DNA of 64,000 nt from NCBI GenBank assembly GCA_028023455.1, contig JAQFVV010013388.1, positions 64,001 through 128,000 on the forward strand. Reading direction: 5' to 3'. Below the pieces are notes generated by a model, which saw nothing but the letters and a program-made list of their open reading frames with translations, had not been told where the DNA came from and did no database searches. A program made the translations under genes and the position numbers. Shown piece by piece: positions 38,264 to 50,209 of this stretch (the stretch's first letter is position 1; the number at the start of each line of letters is the position of its first letter). The DNA comes from Epiperipatus broadwayi (lineage: Eukaryota > Onychophora > Udeonychophora > Euonychophora > Peripatidae).

Positions 38264-38970
38264 TTAATCAACGTTCATTATATCTTTAAATATCAAATAT
38301 TTAAAAAAAGTATATATTTTAAGAGATTTGATTTGACGTAATAAATGTATACTCAAAAAGATCATGTATTTTGGTAATGAACTATATAAAATATATTTAA
38401 TATAACAATTTGTTAATTCACAGCTCTGGAAAAAACATTAATGCAACAAAAATAGTTAAAGAAAAAATATAACATAGATCACTGATTCTTTCATTAACTC
38501 ACTTCACTAGTAATATTTATGCTCAATATCAAGAAGTTATTATAATGGAATATTGATAATAAGACAGACTTGTTTTTCAAATTGGGTCCATAATTCCATA
38601 ACATTCCATTTATGATAAAATTTATTATAATATTCTATCAAACTCGAATATTAGATGTCTAAATATAGAAAAATAATGATGCAACAATTTTCTATGAGCA
38701 ATCAAAAATCGTATTATTTTTAATTATGCTGTCATTAAAAACAATGATAATTGTAAGTCTATTACAATCGATAATGATGTTAAAATAGTTAATAAAAACT
38801 ATGAATTATGAATAACATTTAGAAATGCAAAAAAAAATAATCACTTTAGAATCAAGGCTACAACTACCGACTGACTACTCATGAAAAAGCACCATTGCAA
38901 AATATATATCGAGTAATATATAAAATGCAACCAATATCTAAAATGAAAACAACAAAAGATGCTGAAGAAT

Positions 38971-39046
38971 GTTTCAGCTCATCAAAGCTGGCTGTGATAT
39001 GACAAAAACAAAAAAAGACAGATCACAGCCACTTTAATGGCTAAAC
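38971..39046 (-). ncRNA. mir-2: miR-2 family precursor, copy 2
   Basis: Mature miR-2 lies on the minus strand at 38977-38999 (3' arm). The 5' arm reads CATTAAAGTGGCTGTGATC, the typical miR-2 star form, separated by an A/T-rich loop with a run of A on the plus strand. The stem base GTTTAG/CTGAAAC pairs. It sits alone, about 9 kb from copy 1 and 13.5 kb from copy 3. Confidence 0.95.
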
Positions 39047-40697
39047 CATACTTTAAAAAAAATTAATAATAATAAATACTAAAATTTATACTTAATATAC
39101 AAAAAAATTTAATATATACATTGATTTTGGTTAAACAACATAAAAAAATTTTGAAGAGTAACTAAAACCCACGCTACAAAATTATATTTCTAAAATACAG
39201 ATTATAACATTAACTACTTTTAAATCTTGTTATTATATTTTTAAATTATAATATTACATTTTATCGTATAATTTTAATGTGGTGTTAACAAATTTTTATG
39301 TTAAAAAAGCAAATCATCACAACAATATAAAATGGATTTATTGACATGATAATGCTGAGAAAACCCATATACAACAGATAATCATAAAGATATGCAGAGG
39401 GTCTTTAGTCCGCAATAGGCTAGGTAAATAATTATTGATAATAAATCAAAATGACAATCTTAAATATAAACTGTTTATTTATTGAATTATTGTTGTTTAT
39501 TTGTATATGGTTAGCCAATAACGTTAAAGGAATTTATTTCCTAATGTCACTTGGTCCAAAAATTCAATCGAAAAGTGCCGTAGTAGGACCACGACTCACC
39601 ATTCATCTTGCCAATACTTCTTGCAAATATAGACCACAAGACTATTTCACATTGATTTACATTTTTATCATACTACTGCAATTTCCAATCTTGAATTATC
39701 ATAGAATTTTTCTAAAAAATATCCATTAGCTAACATTAACATGTCTTTTAAATAATGAAGTAACTAAATTGATTTTAAACACAGAGAAAAATTAATATTA
39801 CTTTAATAGTACACAGTTTAACAAATACAAAGTAACGGTAAATAGTGATGAATGAAATTCAATCTTGTCTTTTGCTGCTTGATCTCCTAAAAAAAAATAA
39901 AGTTCTTGAAGAAAACCTCCTCTAAAGATGTAAGTTGGAAATTTTAATCATAGATTCTTGATATCATACATCACATTTCTTATGGTTTCTTGCAATGGAT
40001 ATATACTACTGGTAGAAAATAGGACATCTATCCAGCAAGAGTAATAATATTAATCATATGTGAACCTTTTACGGCAACATGTTTAGAGTTTAAATTTACT
40101 TGCTAATTCGACTAACCCTCCATATAGGTCTTCTATCCAAATCTAATATAATACTTAACATTTTTTTATGTTTAAACTAACTATTAAATTTAATTATTAA
40201 ATATGATACTTTTTTAAGAATTATATATCCAAGTTCAAATTTTAAAAATATTGATATTTTCTTAAGATCTCCTAGTTAAATGTTAAAAGAATCGATAGTT
40301 ATTGGCATTCTGTAATTGTTTATATATATATACTTAAGAAAAAACAAGATGGTGAAATCAAATCCAATTTTCAAAAAAAAAAAAAAAGGCATACATAAAA
40401 AAAATACATATACTTGAGCAACAGGCAATACTCTACTTAAGTAAACAATTTACCAGCATATTTATATAAAATTAAAAATATTTTTTAAAATACAGTATAC
40501 ATCAATACAGTTTTTAGTTTTGATGTCTCATAGTGTGAGCGTTTCTTGCAACATATTGCCATGCTTACCTTTATTTGTTAAAAAAATGCTGTCATAATTT
40601 GCACCATTTGTAATGGTAATAACGCACATGAAGAAAAAATTCAAACTGAAAGAAAATGTTGACCATCGTAAAACAAATTACTTATTTGAATCAAAAT

Positions 40698-40875
40698 ATT
40701 ACTTAGAATTTACTAAACATCACTTTCAAATGAAACTTAAAAGCGCATGTACAATAGCTGTAAAAGGCTGATATTTAATGTATTACAATTATAAACATCG
40801 CGCTATATAAATAAATGCTTATTTACATATGTTTAAGTTTCATTTGAAAGTGACGTTTAGTAAATTCTAAGTAAT
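40698..40875. repeat. Foldback repeat plus 47-bp direct duplication
   Basis: Arms ACTTAGAATTTACTAAACAT (from 40700) and GTTTAGTAAATTCTAAGTAA (to 40875), extended by CACTTTCAAATGAAACTTAA and its complement, pair over about 42 bp. The segment AAAAGCGCATGTACAATAGC, continuing for about 47 bp (40739-40785), recurs unchanged at 41078-41125, joining this element to the larger palindrome next to it. Confidence 0.65.
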
Positions 40876-41129
40876 TTCGTTGATGTCATTCAGTCAGACA
40901 ACGCGAACTGTAATTTAAAGTGAATGATCTATCTTCACGCTTTCTTTGCCAGTACTTAAGATTTGCCCATATATAAACATTTGGGTTCGGAAAGAATAAG
41001 TGGATTCATTTTATTCTTTCTTAAATACTATATCTTGTATTGGCAGTGAAAGTATTCATTTATAATTTAACACTCGTAAAAGCGCATGTACAATAGCTGT
41101 AAAAGGCTGATATTTAATGTATTAATTAT

Positions 41130-41475
41130 AATGCTTTTATGTAAATAGCTGATTAAAAAGTAGAAAAATAAATTAATCCACTTCTCAGTTAATTTGCCAT
41201 CCTTGGAAAATATCAGCAATCGTAAAAATCTAGATTTGTTATGAAACAATTGGAAATTTATATTGTCGTTTCATAAAAGCATTTGAGGTCATCTTGATTT
41301 TTATGATTTATTTGAGACTCAAATCCTTTATGAAACGGCAATATTCCTGCAATTTCCAATTGTTTTATAACAAATCTAGATTCTTAAGATCTCTGATATT
41401 TTCCAAGAATGACAAATTAACCAAGAAACAGATTTATTTTTTAATCGTCTTTTTACATAAACGCATTATTCTAAG
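41130..41475. repeat. Long palindrome (about 155-bp arms, small loop)
   Basis: Left arm pieces in order: TTATGTAAATAGCTGATTAA, AATTTGCCATCCTTGGAAAA, AATCTAGATTTGTTATGAAA, CAATTGGAAAT and TCGTTTCATAAAAGCATTTG. The right arm (about 41325-41475) carries their complements in reverse order. The central loop is short. Transcripts from either strand would fold into a long double-stranded hairpin. Confidence 0.75.
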
Positions 41476-42239
41476 AAAAAAATTTTTTACATATTTTTTT
41501 AGTTATTTCCTGTTATCAAAACATATTACATTATAATATCTATGTTTGGGATAGCTGTTCTAACTTTGCAATGTCTACTTTATCTATTTTACCGCATTAT
41601 ACAATATGTATAATTTTTGGTAGATCTCATGCCACATCTATTGAAAGATATTTATGGGACTCATTATATAACGGGTGTCGTTCAATTATTTTCAGTTTTT
41701 TATTGTTAAAGCAATTTAACTTCCAAAACCAAGATATTGCTTTATATTTTTGAGATTTTTTTTTATAGCTTTCTTTATCAAGTTCCTAATTTGACAATAA
41801 ATACATACATTAAACAATAGTATAAATAAGATTTTTTTGTGTAAAAGATGCAAATATATATTGTAGAAGATTTACTTACATCCTAGATTTTCTGTTGCAA
41901 GTACAGAAATATCTACTAAATAAATACCAATTAAATATACCAAATTTTATCAAGACATTCTACTAGAAGCAGTTTACTTATAATGATCCCAATTTTTTAA
42001 TATGTTTATATGAGAATGTTCTTTAAATTTAACTAACACCATTTATTTGACTCTTTAAAAAATGTTTACATCATTGTTTGCATAATATTAGATATTTTGT
42101 TTTTCATTATAAATATAATGTTTTATATTTTATTTGTTAGATTTTAATATATTCATTCAAGACTTTTCTTGCATGGAGTTTATATTTCTATATTATTTAC
42201 TTGTTCAGTGAATAAATAAATAAATATGACCCACCTAAT

Positions 42240-42500
42240 TCCATTTGTCACATAATTTTATCAATGACAATACCTGTTTGTTCTTTCACCAACCTATTTC
42301 GCTTTTGATATCTTTTTGTTATTCCCAACATACAACTCTCCACATTTTATTAATTGATCTAAAATCTCTGTATTCTTCTTTAGTTAAGCATCCAAATCTC
42401 AGATCCATAGATAAAAATAAAAACACATCTATTAAAAATCCTCATTTCCAAACACATTAAGTTATTTCTACCAAAAGCATTCCATCCAAGGCTAATTTTA
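42240..42500 (-). pseudogene. RTE-type LINE C-terminal fragment
   Basis: The minus strand reads YGSEIW at 42392-42409 with upstream NRCVFIF and downstream blocks LVKEQTG in other frames. This parallels the YGSETW region of the 34-kb and 44.8-kb copies. The fragment is short and full of stops. Confidence 0.6.
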
Positions 42501-43472
42501 TGCTTCATTAATTCTATGATGAAGTAAAAAAAATTTCGAGATGTTTTATTTAATATATATATAAATAAAAATTATGTTTAACACATTTATTTATGCAATA
42601 CGGGGTACACAATGGTTTTTAAATATATATGTCTTAATATACTTATTAGTATGTGTATTATATCTTATTTAAAATACAAAAGAAATATATATATATATAA
42701 TAAAATGAAAAAGTAAAAAATATATATAAATCAATATTTTTTTATTATTACTTCTTTTTATTTTGTAAAGAATTTTTTAAAAATTTATGATGGAAATTTG
42801 GGTTTACCATATGTTATATTAAAAGTATTAAGCTGGGAATAAATATATATGCAAACAAGACTTTTTAACATTTATCATCGTAAAAAATATTTTAAACAGT
42901 CAGTTATTTACATTTGAATGTAGTTTAAAGATGGACATTCATATTTACAGAGCCAAATGAAATATCAATAATATTAATAAATGATTATATACATTATATG
43001 ATATATATATATGTTTACTGTAAAAAAACTAACCTCATCAATATTAGCAAATATAATGATGTGGATTGTATAAACATACTGAAAGTGACAATAATAAAAA
43101 TATAAGGTTATACTTTCCAACTTTATAGAAAACTGGTTCTGTGTGCGTAGATGAAAAAAACATTAACTTTATCCATTTGATATTATTTTTATGATTTAAT
43201 TTTTATATTATTATAACTTTGATTCAAAAGAATTAATACTATAGGATGGAATCCTGCAATATTGATATGTAATGCCTTGATGTTACTTTTTTCTTTTCAG
43301 TTATAATTCTATTTGCAAGAATATTTAGTTACCCATTTTCCTTCTTTCTTTTTTTTTCAAGTTAATTAAGGGAATATATAAGATGAAATATATGAGAAAG
43401 ATCCATTAAAATATATAAAAATTATTAAATCCGATGTTACAAAAGACAATATCAAAAATATATCTCATGCTT

Positions 43473-43537
43473 GAATATTCTAACACCTCACTGAGGAAAG
43501 CCAGAAGCTAGAAACCGGTCTGAGGATAGGGATATTC
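43473..43537 (+). ncRNA. Hammerhead ribozyme (type I, Penelope-like), copy B
   Basis: Core CTGAGGA (43491-43497), stem II AGC-CAGAA-GCT, GAAA, palindromic stem III ACCGGT, cleavage after the C at 43520. Stem I pairs CTCA with TGAG and GAATAT (43473) with ATATTC (43532). Compared with copy A, stem II changes from TGC/GCA to AGC/GCT and outer stem I from GAAAT/ATTTC to GAATAT/ATATTC, so both stems keep pairing despite sequence change. The downstream AAGCTTGTTAAGAGCTATTG is shared with copy A and with the array at 49.9 kb. Confidence 0.77.
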
Positions 43538-44579
43538 TGAAAAGCTTGTTAAGAGCTATTGGCACGCTCACTAGATATTATTTCTTTTAATGTTACTTTG
43601 TAGATATTTTATAAACAGTTTACAAATATTTTCTTTTACTATGATTGGAGAATTAGTTTCATGCCAGACAGAAATTAAATTTAATGATAATCTATTGTAT
43701 TACATCTATTCTGACTTTCTTTCACTACTATTATTATTATTATGGTATTATTCCGATATATATATAATTTAACTTACGCTTAGTGATAAGGACTGACTCA
43801 GTTACAAAATCCCCCCCCCCCCAGACATATTTCCTAGTAGCACAACAATATCCCAAACACAGATTGAGAATCGATAACCTTACTGTAGTGAAATATTGGA
43901 TTTGTAAATGAAATGTTAGCACATATATATATATTTAAAAAAAATAGAAAGACATCTTTATAACATGAAGTTTTAAAATAAATATATACCAAAAGAATTT
44001 ATTACTGTCATGATTAAGTATAACTGTATGACTGGATAAATAATCTACTAAGCTTTGCAAAAATGAAATTAGATAATAAATAAATTTAATATGGGTATAT
44101 CTCAATAAAGGTAATAAATACATTAAATTTCTATATTAAATTCGAATTACTGTATAGCATATACAAACAATAACTGGGATCGGGATGGGGTGTTAAAAAA
44201 TATAATAAACATCAAAACCACAGACTTTTTCAAAGATTTTAAAATAATATTTATCCATTATCTAATTTTTATTAAAGAATTTATTATATCAAAAAAATTA
44301 CTTTTTAACGTTTTAATCAAAATAATAAATGTCAAAATTATTAAATTTTTTAAAATTATCATTTACAAATTCATAATAAATTTTATTTTTAAAAAAAGGA
44401 TACGGATTTATTGCTCGGAAGTTTATAAGGACTTCCCGATCTCAAGTCTGATGCTTGACCAATTGCGCGAAACCGCGAAAATAAAAATCAACTTACTCAA
44501 GCTTTTAAAAACTGCTTGTTCATTTATTCATTCACTTTCAATCATTATTAATTCACTGCAAGATCTCTGAGTTTGCTCT

Positions 44580-46600
44580 AGTACTTAGTTATCTATAGCT
44601 TCTCTTCTCCATATTATTCCAGCAAACAACCATATTTCCCTTTATTTTATACAACTATAACATATATTAACTTTCTATATTTAGTGAAAGATTTCAGTTG
44701 TCCATCTACTGGCATCTCCTCTAGCTACATATCTATTTTTAGTTTTACATGCCCTTCACCTCAGTACCTTGCAATTTTTCTTTTATGTTATCTTAGCATT
44801 CATCTCTCTATATTTTTCTGCATGCTCTTTATTATAAAAAATTCAAAGTCTCAGATCTTCTACTAAGACTTGAAAGAACTTATTGAAATCTTTCTTTTCA
44901 TGCACTTTTATTTTGAATATTATTCTAAATTTACTTCTATGATTAATTTCATCATTTATATTTCCATCTACACTATTCATTTGACAAAGGTATATTTATA
45001 GTTATTAATTTCCAGTTTATTATTATGAATCTTTATTTTTTTTTTTTTTAAAAAAACGCTTACTGAACATGATTTTAATATTTATATTTAATGTTTTCCT
45101 AACCTATCAGATGTAAGTTTTTCATATATTATTTTCTACCATTTCATGCAGCTCTGGGGAACATTTGCACCACCATCTGCAAAATCCAAAGACCTAAATA
45201 ATAACCTGCAATTATTTTTACTTTTTTTAAAATTGTAAATAGACAGAATGATCCTACTAAATGTTAATCAAATTTTGCTATGTAACCCAATCATTGCTAT
45301 ATTTTGACAATTATTTTTCAGAATTTGATATCCTGGACCTATGACATGACTTTCTTAAGTTTGAATCACAGCAAATTTAACGTATCAACCAATACATTAA
45401 TGATCACTAAACCAATCTAGCAGATATCCTTTAAACTGAAAAAAAATTGCGTTTTTGGTTCCATGGAGGAATCCTTCTACATTAAAGCATATTTATTTTC
45501 ACTACTGCTAATTGTGGGGACAGTTTTCTCTATTCAATACTTTTAAACTTTAATTTTACTTTTAGTTACTAGATGGAAACTTACTTGAAAAAAAAATTCC
45601 AACAAGATTCGCTTAATTGTATGGAAAGGTTTTCATTTCAGCATCTTTTTTTGCTTTTAGTTATTTGGATATCATATTAAATTATCATATTTTTTAAAAA
45701 AATATTTATGTAATGCTTTTTTCCCCCTAATTATTAAAAGCTTAGTGATTTGAAACAAAAGTCATGTAAATATTTTTTTAAATTTTCAATCACTAATACT
45801 GAAAATACTTTTAAAAAATATTTCACATATTTTATTTTGGAAGGTATAATATAAGCAATATATTTCTTAATCAAATAAATATATTAATAAATGTCATCAG
45901 AATAGCCATATACAGATTCACTAAAGAAAATCCTAAATTGAAGGGGCCATTGTTTGCAAATAATTACAATATTTGGGTGATACTTTGTTGCAACCTACAA
46001 TGCATACCCAAAGCATAAGCAAAAAGGAAGCTTTTTATATATAATTTGTAATGATCTCTTTAAATATAATACATTGACAGATCGGTAATTCCTAATACTT
46101 TTTCATCTTTCTTAAATATTGGTGCCACTATTGCACTGTTTCAGTCATCTGGTATCTTTTATAATTTTGCATATTTTGTACGTAACTTTCAAAAATATAT
46201 TTTTCAACTGATTCTATTTAAAATATATATAATGATCAAATCATTTACAGCTTTTTAATTCTTTAAAAATTTAAATGTATGCCTCAGCTCTTTTAGAAAT
46301 ATCATTTAAAATTATTTATTTTATCTCATTAATTTTTTTGCAAAAATCTAATATATACTTCATTACTGCAATTCTCGATTTTAGAAATTGTGTTATATTT
46401 TCATTTTATCTAAAACAATTTTCAACACAATATCAAAATACAGTTTATATCTTTGAGACTTTTATTCTCTTCAGTAACTTTCCTTACGATTTCACGATTA
46501 TACTTTTGGTTATCATTCTTAGTCTTTTCGCTTCATTTTACACGTAATAAATATTTAATTTTTCTAAACGAATCTGTTCTTTTATTGATGCCTATATTAT
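44580..46600 (-). mobile_element. Decayed RTE-type LINE with reverse-transcriptase motifs
   Basis: On minus, IPDD*NSAIVAPIFKKDEK at 46114-46160 is the first RT block (I-P-x-x-W-x-x-A-x-I-x-P-I-F-K-K), with the tryptophan changed to a stop. FADGG at 45169-45184 is the catalytic FADD block with the second aspartate lost. SETL at 44842-44858 is the YGSETW block. The order and spacing match the 34-36 kb copy. Numerous stops show that it is dead. It is sense to the host gene. Confidence 0.75.
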
Positions 46601-46609
46601 TGAAGTAAT

Positions 46610-48070
46610 TTAAGCTTCATACTGCACTGTTTTAACTACGAGCCATCTTCACCATCTTTAAACATTTCAAAATGATTTATAAAATTAGGAGTACTTCTGA
46701 AGATTAGAGATATCAAATGTTAAAAAAGCCTTTGTAAAAAAATAACTTTCATCTTTCTAGGCTTGTATTTAGATATATTTTGCCAATCAATGATAATTTC
46801 CAGAGAAAATCTTAGGCGTGAAATACTTATATTCGGTAATCAAATATAATTCAAATCTGCTACATATTTGATTAGATGCTTTTTGGACCGGACTCAAAAA
46901 ATAATAATAATCATGATGTACAATTTTTATTTTATTGTAACATCTGTTTCTTCCCAATCCTATATAATTCATCCAATTTATATTTCATTTTTCAAGTGGT
47001 TTCCAATTCTAATCTCCCATAAAAGCTTAAAAATTGTCTGATTTGTTTAAAAGTATTGCATACGTCTACATGAAAGTGCTCCAGTTCTTTAACAAAAAGA
47101 TATGTCCCCTCTAAAGCATCAGCATTTGATATTGTTACTTTAATTGATTTTCATCTAAGCACACATGAAAAGATGCAAATTCAGCCTACTTATATATATT
47201 TCTATAAGTCAGTATTCCAACGTTATAACAAAATAAGTTGTATTAAACCTAAATAAACTAATGGCTGATTTTTTTTATTTTTGCACTTGCTTTTATAAAA
47301 GTTAGAAACATTTAATTTATTTGAAATAATAAAATAAAACATTTATAAACAGATGGATTAAAAACATAAAAGTATAAATAAATAAAAAGAGTGTGAACTT
47401 CAAAACTTTAAGTCAGCAAAACAAATATTGTACATAAATATCAATGACAAATTAATAAAGCAATAATTCTTACGTACATAAAAAAATTAAAGTAATTATA
47501 ACGTATAATTAATAATTTGTAATATTATATTTAATAATGTGACAGCAAACTATATATATTACGATTAACAAATAATTAAAAACGACTTATTGCTTAGGAC
47601 AATATGATTTTAAAAAAAAGAACACAAGATAAGATTTTTTTTAGATTTCAACAGCCAATATATTAAATTATAACTAATATATAGATATGTCTTTATACTT
47701 ACAATAAAAATGTTAAGATTTTTCTATAGCAAAAAAAATGTATCATATCAGGGGGGAAGGCAACTTTGATTCATGAATAATAGATTTGAAGTGGAAAAAC
47801 TATATGACTCCATTATATTATGTTGCATATCACAAATATATTATATTCAATAATATACAATATATACACATTTAAAAAGAAATCGGAAAACATTCACCTA
47901 ATTATTTAATAAACTATTAAAAGATTACTATTATACTAATCAACAATTATATTTATTATTTCTTCTTTATAATTAAAAGAAAAATGTTTTGTAAAATCTT
48001 TAAACCTTAAGAAAAAATAAGTTCTTGTTCCTAAATTATTCAACTGTAAACCACTGATAAGACTGCGAAG
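46610..48070. other. Intronic DNA downstream of the first miR-2 hairpin, nothing recognised
   Basis: AT-rich sequence between the LINE remnant and miR-2 copy 1. No further miR-2-like arm (GGCTGTGATA) occurs here on either strand. Confidence 0.5.
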
Positions 48071-48075
48071 TAATT

Positions 48076-48155
48076 CAAGTTTCTGCTCATCAAAGCTGGC
48101 TGTGATAGACAGTCAGTTTGAGCTATGACAAACCAGCATTGATGGCAGAAACTTG
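48076..48155 (-). ncRNA. mir-2: miR-2 family precursor, copy 1 (next to miR-71)
   Basis: The 3' arm on the minus strand (48085-48107) begins TATCACAGCCAGCTTTGATG, identical to arthropod miR-2a-type mature sequence. The 5' arm (48122-48146) reads GCCATCAATGCTGGTTTGTC, a good complement with small mismatches, and the base of the stem is extended by CAAGTTTCTG pairing with its complement. The star strand differs from the usual CATCAAAGTGG type, so this precursor has diverged from the other four while the mature strand stayed fixed. Confidence 0.96.
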
Positions 48156-48340
48156 TGCAAAATAATGAATCATCTCATAATTCTGGTTTATGCTTAGTAC
48201 TATCTAAAATATATTTAACAAAAAAAAAAAAAAAAATTACCTTTACAGAGCATAATGATGTTACCCTTTAAAAATGAGTGGCATCATTTACTGACATATT
48301 ATACAATAAATCTTGAAAAATTGATGATGCAAGACCAGGC

Positions 48341-48410
48341 CATTATTTGAAAGACAGGGTAGTAAGATTGTTTAAAAGCTCATCTCACTACCCATGTCTT
48401 TCAAACAAGG
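48341..48410 (-). ncRNA. mir-71: miR-71 precursor hairpin
   Basis: On the minus strand the 5' arm (48381-48403) begins TGAAAGACATGGGTAGTGAG, identical to the conserved miR-71-5p, including the seed GAAAGAC. The 3' arm (48348-48370) reads back as a near-complete complement with a short A/T-rich loop between the arms. miR-71 is a bilaterian microRNA lost in vertebrates and in Drosophila, and in protostomes it typically lies directly upstream of miR-2 copies. Here the nearest miR-2 hairpin follows about 230 bp downstream on the same strand, the canonical order. Confidence 0.96.
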
Positions 48411-49935
48411 GATATCCATTCTCGAGATTAAATGAGACAAGTTTCATTTACGAATCGTACTAAAAATAAAAAGCAAGTTGAAATTATTATGGATTTTTAC
48501 AAAAAAAAAAGAGCATGAATATACATATATCCACCTACTCACTAAATAAATAAACTATGAGAGTCAATGCGATAAAACTGCAAAACATATCATTTACCAC
48601 TGGTGAAAGGAAATGCCGTGTATCTTTTTTTTTTATAATTAATGCATAAATTCATTTGCCCAACCTGGGACTATTTTCCTTCAAAAAAAAAAAATTAGAT
48701 ACCCATTTACCAATCCATATTAAATGGCAAGCTAGGTTGACTAAATTTCTTGGCAAATCCTTAGCTTTCTAAAAAAAAAAAAATCTTTATATCCACATTA
48801 GGTGAAATCAGCTCAGGCTTTACACTGGGATCTATAGATAATTCAATATAGGCTATAAATATATGCAAACTGTTAGCATAATAAATAAACAGACATAAAT
48901 TTTTTTTTTTTTTAATTCAATGGAATAAAGGTAATAGTATATGAAATAAAATTAAAGTGATGATAATATAGGTATTTAACTTCTCTTTCTTTTGCCATGC
49001 CTTTTTTGTAACTACAATACTAATTAAAAATCTTAAGAAAATTAAGTAGTAATTTTTTTTATATCAAAAGATTAAATTTATACTAACTTCTTTATAAACC
49101 GTTTTTTATTACATCATAATGGAACAATTAAATTGTGGATCGTATCAGTAAGTTCTAACACAAGAAAATAAATCATCTGGTTATGTAAAGCAATTTTTAT
49201 TACTCCCGTGGAATCCAAAATTTCAACGCAACTAAAATAAATTTAATAAAATTTGCTTAATTTAAAGTCAAAAATATGTTGAATCAAATAATTTCAATTA
49301 TTCAAATTCTTTAAAGCAAAAATCGAATTATAATGGGGGAAAAAAAAAATCTCAAGAATAATGTAATAATAATGTTCAGTATTCATATTTACTATTTGTT
49401 TTTATTTATATTAATATTCTCATCTTTTTTTTTTTTTACAACATTCTTTCCAAAAATTAGCTGTATTTATATATTTGTCCTCATAATTTAGTAATTATCC
49501 AAGAAATTTTAGCGTATAAGTGAAATATTATTTTTAACCTCTCTACATGATTATATCAACACATACTATTATCATGGTTTCGAAAAATATCTAGATATAT
49601 ATATTTAGTTTTAAAAAAATTATATCATCATTCAAAAAGTTAGATCCCTTTATATGCAATGAATTATTTTACAGTAATATATTCGTACATATGTCCTCAT
49701 TGAAAAGAATGATGAAATATTAATGAAGAGTTGTTGTTTTTAGTAAGATAAAATATTTGTTGCTGAATGAACCACAAATAATAATTATTTTCATAAGACT
49801 AAATCTTTCTTTTTTTAAAAAACAAATTAAAACTGTTGATTAAAAATTTTTAAGATCTAATAATTGCAAAAAAAATCAAGTCATATATCATGTGACTTAA
49901 TTTAATAAACTTGTATTCCGAATGTTATATAACGA

Positions 49936-50204
49936 GTGTGCCAATAGCTCTTAACAAGCTTTTCAGAACAACCCTATCCCTAGACCGGTTTCTAGTTCTT
50001 GCTTTCGCCGTAACAAGCTTTTCAGAACATCCCTATCCCTTGACCGGTTTCTAGCTCTTGCTTTCACCATAACAAGCTTTTCACAACATCCCTATCCCCA
50101 GACCGGTTTCTAGCTCTCGATTCTGATAAAAGCCGGAGCTAGAAACCAGTCTGGAGGTAGGGATGTTCTGAAAAGCTTGTTAAGAGCTATTGGCATGCTC
50201 CTTA
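49936..50204. repeat. Tandem plus inverted array of decayed hammerhead-type repeats
   Basis: Three direct units of 59 bp begin at 49952, 50011 and 50070 (each TAACAAGCTTTTCA...GACCGGTTTCTAG), and an inverted unit follows at about 50126-50200. Reading on the minus strand, units contain GCTAGAAACCGGTC and GGGATGTTCTGAAAAGCTTG, as in copy B at 43.5 kb, but CTGANGA is lost (ATGGTGA). The plus-strand inverted unit has CTGATAA and ACCAGT, also damaged. The outer ends CCAATAGCTCTTAACAAG and CTTGTTAAGAGCTATTGG are exact inverse complements. Dimeric or tandem terminal repeats are typical of Penelope-like elements; no coding part is recognisable here. Confidence 0.7.
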
Positions 50205-50209
50205 TATAA

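Noticed and set aside
44190-44570. 126-codon plus-strand open frame
   Set aside because: Almost entirely I, K, N, F and L codons from A/T-rich sequence; it has no domain and lies beside an opposite-strand LINE remnant.
46275-46547. 90-codon plus-strand open frame
   Set aside because: It is the antisense shadow of the decayed LINE on the minus strand.
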